A stretch of DNA of 64,000 nt from Chionoecetes opilio. Its lineage: Eukaryota > Arthropoda > Malacostraca > Decapoda > Majidae. Below, piece by piece: positions 46,141 through 55,559 of the stretch (position 1 is its first letter; the number at the start of each line of letters is the position of its first letter). Where the stretch lies: NCBI GenBank assembly GCA_016584305.1, contig JACEEZ010003837.1:48501-112500 (forward strand). Reading direction: 5' to 3'. The notes under the pieces were generated by a model. That model did not search any database, was not told where the DNA came from, and saw only the letters and a list, made by a program, of their open reading frames with translations. The translations under genes were made by a program, and so were the position numbers.

Positions 46141-46554
46141 CTATACTGGACTTGCTACTCATTTTGGGCTATTTCCAGTGGAGGCCAATTTTGCGATTCC
46201 TGCCATTTTCGAACATCACTCCCTTTTCCCTTCCTATGGTTTATCAGTATATATGATATACCGTTATCTTCGTAAGTATAAAGTGTAATTCTAATTCGTA
46301 TTAGCAATTGCTATTGCTAATACGAAGCTCTAATCCCCCCCATACCCGCACGGCGAGCCCACGCAGTTGCCGGGTACCGCCACTGTTGCCCCACATATCA
46401 AGCAGTGCCCCATACCATTTTCAGGCCATTCCTTACCGTAGAAGCCGCGTACTAGATTTTTAAATGGCGGACGTACAGGGTGCGTCGCTGGGACTGGGCG
46501 TTGCATACATACTGGACGCATCACGTGCGTCGCTGGTATCCAGCGGGTTAAATG
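46141..46554. other. Gene-free interval
   Basis: Includes the inverted pair CTAATTCGTATTAGCAATTG / CTAATACGAAG near 46290-46325 and a CGTCGCTGG-repeat region (46480-46545). No gene is supported. Confidence 0.4.
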
Positions 46555-46860
46555 GGAAGATAGGTTGTTGGAATGAGTGACTGAGAGAGGGTAACAGGAA
46601 AGGAGATTGTAGAATTTTCCAAGAGGACTGAAAAATGTGAGAATGGGATGCATGAACAGGTGCAAATGGAGATTTCTGCCTTGGCAGAAGTGTGAGAGAA
46701 CAACCCCTTGTTAAACGGGAAGATAGAGTATTGGAGTATGTGAGTGAGAGAGGGGATGTAAGAGTGAGAGGATTGGAAGATGTTAGAATGAGGTGCATAG
46801 GCAGATGCAAATGGAAACTTCTGCCTTGGCCACTCCCTTGGAGTACTAAGGAACAGGCAT
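46555..46860 (+). repeat. RTE-like LINE 3' region, tandemly duplicated
   Basis: Two similar segments, about 46555-46690 and 46718-46850, share GGGAAGATAG, GAGAATGGGATGCATG-type and CAAATGGAGATTTCTGCCTT words. The second ends CCACTCCCTTGGAG. The same end (CCATCCCCTTGGAGGAGTTT) closes the fragment at 48140-48180. Confidence 0.6.
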
Positions 46861-47271
46861 CAGTGTAGACTAAACTAGCAAGCCTGTGATATATGAGTAA
46901 CACTTACCTCTCACTTCATTTATGTGATCATCTCAGCTTTGTCTTAACTCTTCTATCCTTCCCACCTTCAAAGACTTAAGTGCTGACTTCATAGTTATAA
47001 TCATTGACTAATATTTTATTGTCATTTGCAGATGAAAGTGAAAGCTGCAAGGAGTGCTTCCCTACCCATCAATATTTTTGTTTTCTGCTGACATCATGGC
47101 TGCTGCCTTGGATGTGTTGGGAGAACATGTATGATAAGTAAAAATTTTGCATTGTTACAAATTATTGTTATATTGTTAGAAATATGTCTTGAAAATGGTA
47201 AGCACCTCTTGTTTTAAGGAAATTACTAAGAATGTTCATATATCTTGTCATTGATAACTATAGTCACCTTA
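46861..47271. other. Gene-free interval
   Basis: AT-rich sequence with no recognisable frame, repeat or element end. Confidence 0.4.
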
Positions 47272-47482
47272 GGTTAAGCTGATCTAGAAGCCACGTCCCC
47301 TGCCTACCCCCCCCTTTTCTACGGGACAGCTGATTGGTGCACTCATAATGTTCGACATGTGTACAGATTACACTAGAGTCCCATATAGAATGAGAAATTG
47401 GTGCACTAAGAGTGCACCAATTTACTGCCACATAAAAAATGGGGGAGGAGGCAGAGGGCGTGGCTTCTAGATCAGCTTAGCC
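47272..47482. mobile_element. 211-bp TA-flanked MITE with a relic of L's end inside
   Basis: Ends GGTTAAGCTGATCTAGAAGC and the complement of GGCTAAGCTGATCTAGAAGC, with TA at 47270-47271 and 47483-47484. The centre includes CACTAGAGTCCCATATAGAA, close to the terminus of element L, and an inverted TTGGTGCACT / AGTGCACCAA pair. Confidence 0.8.
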
Positions 47483-47689
47483 TAAAGAGTCTGTAGTTAA
47501 GTACTGCTTGCATCGTCTTACAGAAATGTATATAGGATTAGGTAATAACAATTAATGGCTAGACTTGGACAACACAGTTTGTGAAAAATGAAAAGCAGAA
47601 ATTATTAAGCTTTTCAATTTTCTAAAAGTTAAACTAAAATGTAGTTAGTTTGCATATAGGTATACAACTTTGATAATTCTATGGTCTCT

Positions 47690-48190
47690 TGAATTTGAAA
47701 AGTGCCTGTGGTGTGAGAAGAATGGACGGTGAAAGTACTGAAAGTGTGCATGGCATGTCAATTAGGAGTGAGGGGATGCAAAGTAGTGGTTTAAGGGAGG
47801 AAGTGGAGCATTGAGGTGGTTTAAGGGAGGAAGTGGAGCATTGAGGTGGTTTAAGGGAGGAAGTGGAGCATTGAGGTGGTTTAAGGGAGGAAGTGGAGCA
47901 TTGAGGTGGTTTAAGGGAGGAAGTGGAGCATTGAGGTGGTTTAAGGGAGGAAGTGGAGCATTGAGGTGGTTTGGTCATATAGAGAAGAATGGCAGAAAGT
48001 GAGATGACTAAGAGTATGTATGAGTGTAGTAGATGCCATAGGAACTAGAGGATGATTCCCAGTGAAAATGGCGAGAGAAGAATGAGAGGGTTAGAACATG
48101 CAAGGACAGGAAGAAATCACAGCCATTCATCGGCTTCTGTCGCGGCCATCCCCTTGGAGGAGTTTCTCTTGGGAACAGACATTATAGATA
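47690..48190 (+). pseudogene. RTE-like LINE C-terminus with an in-frame 30-bp minisatellite
   Basis: The plus strand reads RWFKGGSGAL repeated and then RWFGHIEKNGRK, the conserved RWFGH(I/V)E motif at the end of RTE-like ORF2. It continues into MTKSMYECSRC-like frames and a 3' end at TTCTCTTGGGAACAGACATT with GATA repeats. A nearby RRMDGESTESVHG reading fits the same protein. Frames are broken. Confidence 0.65.
47789..47975 (+). repeat. 30-bp tandem repeat, about six copies
   Basis: The unit TTGAGGTGGTTTAAGGGAGG + AAGTGGAGCA is repeated with virtually no change. Thirty bases is ten codons, so each unit adds LRWFKGGSGA in the LINE frame. The identity indicates a recent expansion. Confidence 0.93.
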
Positions 48191-48958
48191 GATAATTTTA
48201 ACTAGAATTGTGCTGTCCAGATCCATGCATTAATTGCTATTGTATAATCCCACTTCATTTACATTGGAAAAGAGGAAAGCAACTATGCTTATGTGTTAAT
48301 TTTGACCTGAACCGAGCAGACGGCATGAGTTAACAATGAGGGTTTGTAAGCCAAGTGCTGACAGGCTGCTGGCTATCTTCATAATTGTGTGATTTTTATG
48401 TTTGACATTTCTCTCTAAATTAAGGTACTTTAGAATATTTATCAATTTCAAAGGCAGTAAAGAGTTAATGAATGCACCGAGCATGTTGTCAAGTGCGCAA
48501 TGTTCCCCATAGTGATTTATAGGATGCTGGAAAAATGTCTTTTGATCCTCAATGATGAGTGGGCGTTCTTGACAACATGGCTGATGCATTCCTTACAATG
48601 GAATTGATCATTAATGCTTTTGAGATTGATAAAATTATATAGTGCCTTAATCTAGAGATAAATGTTAAACATAAAAAGCACACCATGTGCATATAGCCTG
48701 GCAGCAGCCTATTAGTGCTTAGCTTACAAATTCTAATACAGGGTAATGTTTGATAAATTTATCAAATTCACTACAGTTGTCGAAATCCGTTAATACCTAC
48801 AGCATTCTTAGGTTAAGAGTTAGGTAAATAGAAATGGTGTAACATGTTTATTATTTATTTGTATCAGTAATATACATAAGTGATCAAATAATTAAACAAA
48901 ATGCCACCTTTGCACCATAGAATAAGCATGGCATGCATATAATTTATTTGGAAAAATA
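48191..48958. other. Gene-free interval
   Basis: AT-rich sequence. A short minus-strand frame at 48296-48589 resembles nothing I can name. No element ends were found. Confidence 0.4.
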
Positions 48959-48959
48959 T

Positions 48960-49735
48960 TAGTATTCTATATAGATGTTTATAGGGGTTCGACAGGGGTT
49001 GTGTTGAAAAGTGATGGGGCAAGGATGCACCCTTGCCTCACTCCTGTATTCACAGGAAAGAAGCTGGATACACCTGCCCCACACTTCACAGCACTCTCAG
49101 TCCCAGAGTACAGACCAGTCATCAAACCAATAGTCCTTGCAGGAATCCCGAGAAGTCGCAGAAGGTCCCAGAGTGACTCACGATGCACTGAGTCAAACGC
49201 CTTCTTGAGATCAACATAGGCTGCAAGCACCCCCTGTCGAAACTTACAGCGGCGTTCCACCAGGACACGAAGCGCTAGGATACAGTCCGTTGTTGACTTA
49301 CCAGGCATGAACCCAGACTGCTGAGGTCTCTGATGCTTCAGCAGATGACTGCGGATCCGTGTCAGCAATAGATGGGCAAGCACCTTGCCTGGCATGCTGA
49401 GCAGTGTAATGCAGTGTAATTGTTGCAGTCCTGACGGCCCCCTTTCCCTTTCCAGATAGGGACGACCAGCCCCCTTTTCCAGTCAGGAGGAATGGCACCT
49501 GATTGCCACACGGCAGTCAGGACAGCATGCAACCCGCGAATCATGACCTCACCCCCAGCTTTGAGGAGCTCCGCACTGATATTAAAGACACCAGCTGCCT
49601 TTCCACCACCTTTTCAACTTTGCTACAGCCTCTCTGACTTCGTTAGAGATGGTGCGGTTTCGTCAATGGGAGGATCGGCATCCACTGCCCGTAACCCAGT
49701 GGTGTGAAGCTGCTCAATTGGAGGGTCCACTGGGG
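48960..49735 (-). pseudogene. Non-LTR reverse transcriptase fragment
   Basis: On the minus strand: GVFNISAELLKAGGEVMIRG, IPPDWKRGLVVPIWKGKG, LKHQRPQQSGFMPGKSTTDC, LAAYVDLKKAFDSVHRESLW (catalytic Asp in YVDLKKAFD) and NTGVRQGCILAPSLFN. This is the fingers-palm part of a LINE reverse transcriptase. It lacks the YADD block and everything after it, and frameshifts fall near 49395-49500. The style resembles RTE-related elements. Confidence 0.88.
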
Positions 49736-49749
49736 AGGACAGGTATCAG

Positions 49750-51105
49750 AAAACTAACTTGAGTTTTTGAAAAGATTCTGAGGGAGGAGAAAGGTCCAGA
49801 AGAATGGAAGGATAGTTTTACCTTACCACTGTTTAAAGGAAAAGGAGATGCAGTGTCATGTGGTGGAGGTTTGATGGGTTAGAGGAGGGGTTAGAAGTGG
49901 TTAGAGGTTTGAGGCTGTTAGAACATGGGATGAAGATTTGGGAGAGGGTGTTGTGTGAAAGGCTTAAGAAAATCATCAAGATCGATGACTTCTGGCTGGA
50001 AAGTCAACTACCGATGCAATCTTCATCACAAGACATCTCCAGGAGAAATATGAAGAGAAGAAGAAAAGGCTGTATCATGTGTTTGTGGATCTGGAAAAGG
50101 CATTTGACAGGATTGCTAAAAGAACAATTAGATGGGCATTACGAAGACAAAAGGTACCGGAGAGGCTTCTAAGGTTGGTAACTAATGGCACTGTATGAAG
50201 GGTCAAGATCAAAGGTGAGAGTAGCTGGAGGAACATCAGATGCCTTTAAGATAGGAGTGGGGGTGCATCAAGGCTCAGTCCTCTTTTGTTTGTGGTAGTG
50301 ATGGAAGAGGCCACAAAGGAGTGCAGAACAGGAGATCCATGGGAGTGCTATATGCAGATGATTTAGTCTTGACAGGTGAGACAAAGGAGGAAGTTGAGAG
50401 GAGATTTATAGATTGGAAGCAAGCAATGGAGAGAAGAGGTCTGAAGGTGAATATGACATCATTATGTCCAAGACGAAGATGATGGAAACAGGCAAGAAAA
50501 TAGATCGAAATATACAAGTGGGAAGGTTTCCCTGTGGAGTGTGCGGTAATAGACTAGGAGCAAACTCTATTTGTTGCAAGGAATGTGACAAGTGGTGCCA
50601 TAAAAGATGTTCGGGACTAGGAAACCTGAATGGGGAAGTAGATTTCTGCTGTCCAGTGTGTATAAGAAGAATCAACAGAGGGGGCCCGCCAGAAGAGGAA
50701 GAGGTAGAAACTATAGAAGTGAATGGTGATGTAATAGAAGAAGTTAAACAGTTTTGTTATCTTGGTGATATGTTAGATAGCGAGGGTGGAATGAAGAGAG
50801 CAGTAAGAAAACGAGTAGCAACTACATGGATCAAGTGGAGAGAGATAGCGGGACTGCTGATAAACAAGAGTATTCCACTGAAAAACAGAGGAAGAGTATT
50901 TGAAGCTTGTATATGATCAGTTTTGCTGTATGGTTCTGAGATATGGGCTTTGACGAAGAAGTTGGAGGATGTGTTTGTCGGGTGTGATCGGAGAATGTTG
51001 AGATATATGACTAGGATCACATGAAGATATGAAGTGTCCAGTGAAAAGGTGGCAAGAAAATGTGGATTGAAGGAGCTGAGTATGCGTATCATCGGCCGTC
51101 TAACA
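49750..51105 (+). pseudogene. RTE-like LINE ORF2 with internal PHD-like zinc finger
   Basis: Begins EEWKDSFTLPLFKGKGDA, then MKIWERVLCERLKKII, HVFVDLEKAFDRIAK-type sequence and LLYADDLVLTGETKEEVERR (the catalytic YADD at about 50350). Next is a Cys/His finger (PCGVCGNRLGANSICCKEC, then CDKWCHKRCSG and FCCPVC), followed by KQFCYLGDMLDSEGG, SVLLYGSEIWALTKKLED and KCGLKELSMRIIGR. The finger between palm and thumb is known from related invertebrate LINEs. Several frameshifts and stops are present. The 3' end meets a CR1-like tail at 51106. Confidence 0.88.
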
Positions 51106-51172
51106 GGAACTACCAGGTGTAGGCCTCGCGGCCTCTTGTAGCTTCCTTATTTTCTTATGTTCTTATGTTCTA
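51106..51172 (+). repeat. CR1-like LINE 3' tail
   Basis: AACAGGAACTACCAGGTGTA, then GGCCTCTTGTAGCTTCCTTA and TTCTTATG repeats, the same tail as at 18345 (minus) and 53608 (minus). A 5'-truncated copy of about 65 bp inserted at the end of the RTE-like frame. Confidence 0.7.
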
Positions 51173-51179
51173 ACCTCAT

Positions 51180-51900
51180 AAAAAGTATGGGAAAAACTGA
51201 CGTTAAACAGAAAGAAGAAGAAGTGTGAGGCAGGCAGGAATGAGGAGGAATGTGAAAATTAATGTGGACAAAAGTAAATGGAGTATTTCAGAAAAATAAG
51301 ACTGAAGCAATTGAGTTTGCAGATAATAGTGAAAACAAAAGCAATTTAAAATGATAATGGATAGGCAGATAATGAAACAAGTGAACAAATTTGAATATCT
51401 TTGCTCTATTCTATGCTCTATTCTATGCAAGTATAGTAACATGGAAAGCAGTACAGGAGAAAGTCTTACAAGGAAAGAAAGTAGTGCCTCGGGTAACATA
51501 TGGAGAGACTTAAAGACTTAAGAAGTAAAGAAGGCACTCGTGGATAGCATAAAAATTCCAACAGTACATAGTAATAGTGTAATCGTAACATATGCAAGTG
51601 AGACCTGAATGGAATATGGTGCTATAGGTCTGAAGATTCAAGCCGTGGACATTTTTTTGTTTGACGGCTGGATATCGTATGAAGAGAATGGATAGTGTTG
51701 ATAAAAATGTATATGGAAGATTGGTATGGCTAGTAAGGGAAGAGAAATTACATGTAGATCTAGGTGATGGTGAAGCGCAGCACACAGATGATTTGGAGAA
51801 GTGAAAAAAATGGGTGAGTGAGTCGAGATAAAGAGATACTAGAGATGGATGAATGCTTGGAGTGTGAGAGGACAATACCCGAGAGCAGTTGTGTTCATTT
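51180..51900 (+). pseudogene. Degenerate RTE-like LINE fragment
   Basis: Short readable pieces: VNVDKSKW-SISEK, YASET-N, and KCIWKIGMASKGREITC. These match the order seen near the end of RTE-like ORF2, but no long frame remains. Confidence 0.5.
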
Positions 51901-52640
51901 TGTTTTGAAAGGTAGCCACTTGAGTAAAACACATACACTGTGAGAGCTGCCCCTGTCACAAGATAGCACAACTCAAAGAATACTGGGCCAGTGGTACAAG
52001 ATAGTAATTGATAAAGATAAGGCATGGTAATACTACTACTTACGGTGTATCATATCATACTAGGAACTAATGAAAGACCAACTTTATCCACTTTGAAACT
52101 GGTACTCTTTACTCATGTCACACCCAATGGGTATTATTTTTATGTTGTTTATGTCATAAATATACTTCTAAAAACTGTAAATCTAGTCTTATGAAATATA
52201 GTTATGTTACAAATGTCAAATGTAATTATTATTATGATTACTACTGTTATTGTTGATAATTATAATTATTTTCTAAGTTACAAACAGTGATCACGCGGTG
52301 CCTGCTGCTTTTGAGCCATGCAATGAATGCCACTGCCCACAGAGTATGTGAGCGAGAGAGGGGATGCAATTAGTGGCGATGGAGAGACTGGTCGTGGCAC
52401 CACCGTGAGGGAGTCCCAAAGAAGTGTCAGTGCAGACTAGACAAGACAAAAGTGGACTAAAAGAAAAGTATATCACAATGTACAGACAGGTGGAAAATAG
52501 AAGAGTATTTTTGTAAAGGGGAACCTATCAAGCAAATGTGTCAAGACAACAGGATGACTGAATCCCTCTCTTAGCGTTGAGAAAGTATGAAAGGTTGGGG
52601 CATGTATGTTAAGCGTCACAACCACTCACCACACCGAGGC
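51901..52640. other. Mostly gene-free interval with a LINE 3' relic
   Basis: AT-rich. The stretch 52340-52445 (AGAGTATGTGAGCGAGAGAG through AGTCCCAAAGAAGTGTCAGT) resembles the RTE-like 3' regions at 46718-46860. Nothing else is recognisable. Confidence 0.45.
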
Positions 52641-53560
52641 CACAGCAGCAGCGTCATCTTGGTGCTTGGTGTTGTTGGCTGTCAATATTCCTTGAAGGAT
52701 TCTATTAGGCCTGGTGAATACCAAAGGTGGGCACCAAACCGTTAATCCGTTAATCGTTAATTAACGAAGTTAACTTAAGTTAACTTTGGAAATGATTATC
52801 GGACTAATTAACTTCCGTTACATTTAACTTATGTTAACTCAAGTCCGCTAACCCAAAAATTTCATATAAACCGGTAAACGTTTAAAAGTTTCTATTATTT
52901 TCAGATTTTCAATACAGATGTAGAGTCTTAGCATATTTAATTTTGTACGCGTCATTCTTTCAACCCCGATATAATGCCACTTATTAGTTTTTTTTCACCC
53001 TTTTCTGGCTCTAAAAGCCTTTAAAATCTAAAACAGGGCCAAAACTATGAAATCAGCCTTCTTTAGGTTTTTAAAAAAGTTAAAACTATAAAATCTGCCT
53101 TTTTTTTTTTACTCTAAAGCAAAAAAAACCTAGTTTTTGGGTTCTAAAGCCCTTAAAAAACCACTTAAAGGCTGATTTTTATAGTTTTGGCACTTTTCAA
53201 AGGTGTTTTTAGGTGGTTTTAGAGCAAAAACAGATTTTTTGTTTTTTTTCTATAATAAAAATTAACGTTAACAGTTTATCGATAACTTCCGTTACATTTT
53301 TAAAGAATTAACTGATTAACGGTTATCGAAGTTAATTTTTTGGTTAACGGATTAACGGTTAACGAAGTTAACTTTTTGATTAACGGCTCCCACCACTGGT
53401 GAATACATGTGATGCTATTATGGGAGAGGCAGATGACCTGACCTCTTCAGGCAGGCACAGGTGAAGCGGACGTGAGGGATGGACGTCACCTGCCGCAAGG
53501 TGCAGGCAGGGCGCGCAGGTCAAAGGTGGAGTGCCATCTGTCTGTCACTGCTGGTGTGTT
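52641..53560 (-). pseudogene. 3' tail of the RNase H LINE, split by hAT MITE U
   Basis: Outside MITE U the sequence reads TTGGTGTTGTTGGCTGTC...AGGCCTGGTGAATAC and then ATGTGATGCTATTATGGGAG...AGGCAGGCACAGGTGAAGCG. These are the counterparts of 28020-28200 and 8620-8830. Only the last few hundred bases of the LINE are present. Confidence 0.75.
52722..53398. mobile_element. hAT MITE U with GTTAAC palindromic arrays
   Basis: Ends CAAAGGTGGGCACC and the complement of CAGTGGTGGGAGCC, with the 8-bp duplication GTGAATAC at 52714-52721 and 53399-53406. Both ends are packed with GTTAAC, CCGTTAATC and TTAACG words in both orientations. The interior includes AAAACC-TTTTTGG symmetric segments. No coding capacity. 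Confidence 0.92.
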
Positions 53561-53675
53561 TACTGTTGACAGAATACTCTGATCCCCAAACCTTTTTGGA
53601 GCCAGACAAAGCATAAGAACATAAGGAAGCTACAAGAGGCCGTGAGACCTACACGTGGTAGTTCCTGTTACTTAA

Positions 53676-54288
53676 CCCCTTCACTGCGAATATCATATTA
53701 GGCCTACCCTCCTGTGCGGCAGGTTTAATTAAAATATAAAATAATTACTGATCATATTTTGAAGTGCCTAAATGAATAGGATGCTCATTCCATACCAGAA
53801 AATCTATGTTTCGTCTTGATGGAGGCTACCAGCTAAGTGAAGAGTTACGTCAGAGTGCAGCAACAGGGCCGTGACCGTGCTGCCAGACGCACAATGAAAC
53901 CACTTACTACTCAACATAATACAGCTTATTTTCTTACATAAATGCTTCATTCATGCATGCATTCATTCATTCATACTTCTGTTTTATATCCATCAAGAAT
54001 ATGTTGAATATCTTTACTATTTAGCCTCGCCATTGAAGTAGAGGGCGCGGCAGCGTCAACACGTTGTACTGTACCGCTTGACCTTATTGGTCATACTAAC
54101 TCACTCAAGCAGAAAAAGAGGTTCTATTGTATCGCAACACTTGACACTGTTGCCATACAAGCCTATCACAGCGAATATTTACCCACATCATTGAGCGCGC
54201 AGTTTAAATACAGAAACCCTATATGTACCAGCCGCAGTGAACCCTTAGATAGCTGAGAAACGTATTTGTACCAGCCGCAGTGAAGGGG
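53676..54288. mobile_element. piggyBac MITE O
   Basis: Ends CCCCTTCACTGCGA and the complement of CCCCTTCACTGCGGC, flanked by TTAA (53672-53675 and 54289-54292). 613 bp, no transposase. The CCC-type ends and TTAA fit piggyBac, but the ends differ from those at 10365/17829. Confidence 0.92.
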
Positions 54289-54589
54289 TTAACACAACCT
54301 ACTTCAACATCCACCTTCCATCCCCATCCATGAACTTGTGTACCCTCCTTCTAAAACTCCTTATTGACTCTCGCACTAACTACCTGATGACTGAGTCCAT
54401 TCCAATAATTTACCACCCTATTTGTGAACCAGTTTCTCCCTATTTCTTCTTTAAATCTAAGTTTTTCCAGTTTAAATCTGTTACTTCTTGTTCTACCCTG
54501 TTTACTAGCCATAAGAACTTTTCCTACATCTCCTTATTGTATCCCTTTAACCACTCCAAAACTTCTATCACATCACCCCTTAAGTGAGT

Positions 54590-54770
54590 GGTAGTACACA
54601 CTACCACTCACCACCGTCGGTGCTTGCCGACGGGCAATGCCATTGCCAGAGTTGTGTGTATTCGGTTACATTTTGCTCGTCGGCATCCTGTCCACACTGC
54701 CACTTTTGAGTGACTAACACTCGATCGACGGGAAGCGCTGACGGTGGTGAGTAGTAGTGTGTACGGGGCT
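54590..54770. mobile_element. Small inverted-repeat MITE Q
   Basis: TIRs around GTACACACTAC(C/T)ACTCACC and ACCGTC-G-GCTT. It lies between HSLERLR and GDVIEV of the LINE. The exact duplication is unclear (CTTA-like). A similar inverted-repeat relic is at about 58800-58880. Confidence 0.65.
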
Positions 54771-54856
54771 TTACTCTAAGCCTCTCGAGTGAGTGTAAAT
54801 TTAATAGCTTTAATCTCCTCTCATAACTAAAGTTATGCATCCCCTGTATCATTTAA

Positions 54857-55506
54857 AGTAATCGTCCAGACCATTTCATCATTCCTGATTTAATGCAGTA
54901 AAAATATAGCCATTATCGAGTATATCAACAATATGTTGTCACTTTTTGCATCCAGTCACCCATTTTTGAATAATCCGCAATCAAAATCTGTAAATTCCCT
55001 GAGCTTCCAAAACGCTCCTCATGACTTGCAGACGACGCACCATGGCTCAGTGACGTCACCTGGGGTGGCCTCCCAACCCCGCGGTAATATAAATACACGT
55101 AAAATTTGAAATAAGTATAGTACTTGAAGAATTTTGGGTGATTTTGATAAAAAAAAAATTGTGATATGGTATATACTTGCATCCTTTATGGGTGCAGCAA
55201 GAACGCTGTGCCTTTCCAGAGAGCTTATCACCCGTTTCCGACCTATACGGTCACGATAAATGTGTAGAGAAGGTGGTGTGCTGGGGGAGAGGCAAGCTGT
55301 GTGATGTAGTTTGTCGGCCTCATGGAGCGTCATCAGCAAGTTTCGCGCCACGGCAGGAACGGGGGTAATGTTTTTCCCGTGCTTTTTACAAAAGTCATGT
55401 TTTTAGGGAAATAAGGTGTGGAAATTAATTATTTTTTGTGGATTAGGTATTTTGAATGAACATTCAACATAATTATGCAAAGAAAAAATGGGTCTGGACG
55501 ATTACT
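54857..55506. mobile_element. TTAA-flanked element P (Kolobok-like) with THAP-like relic
   Basis: Ends AGTAATCGTCCAGACC on both sides, inverted, flanked by TTAA (54853-54856 and 55507-55510). TTAA plus AG-starting ends suggests Kolobok rather than piggyBac. Plus-strand 55169-55240 reads YTCILYGCSKNAVPFQRAYH with HPFPT, resembling the start of a THAP zinc finger (C-x4-C spacing, HPFP), before a stop. Kolobok transposases are known to carry THAP domains, which supports the assignment. 650 bp, non-autonomous. Confidence 0.78.
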
Positions 55507-55559
55507 TTAAGTCATCCTTCTCTGCACCGATTCTAACAAGGCTATATCCATCCTGTAAT

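Noticed and set aside
50521..50670. Cys/His finger as a host PHD-finger gene
   Set aside because: It lies in frame between reverse transcriptase palm and thumb segments of an RTE-like LINE, where such fingers are known.
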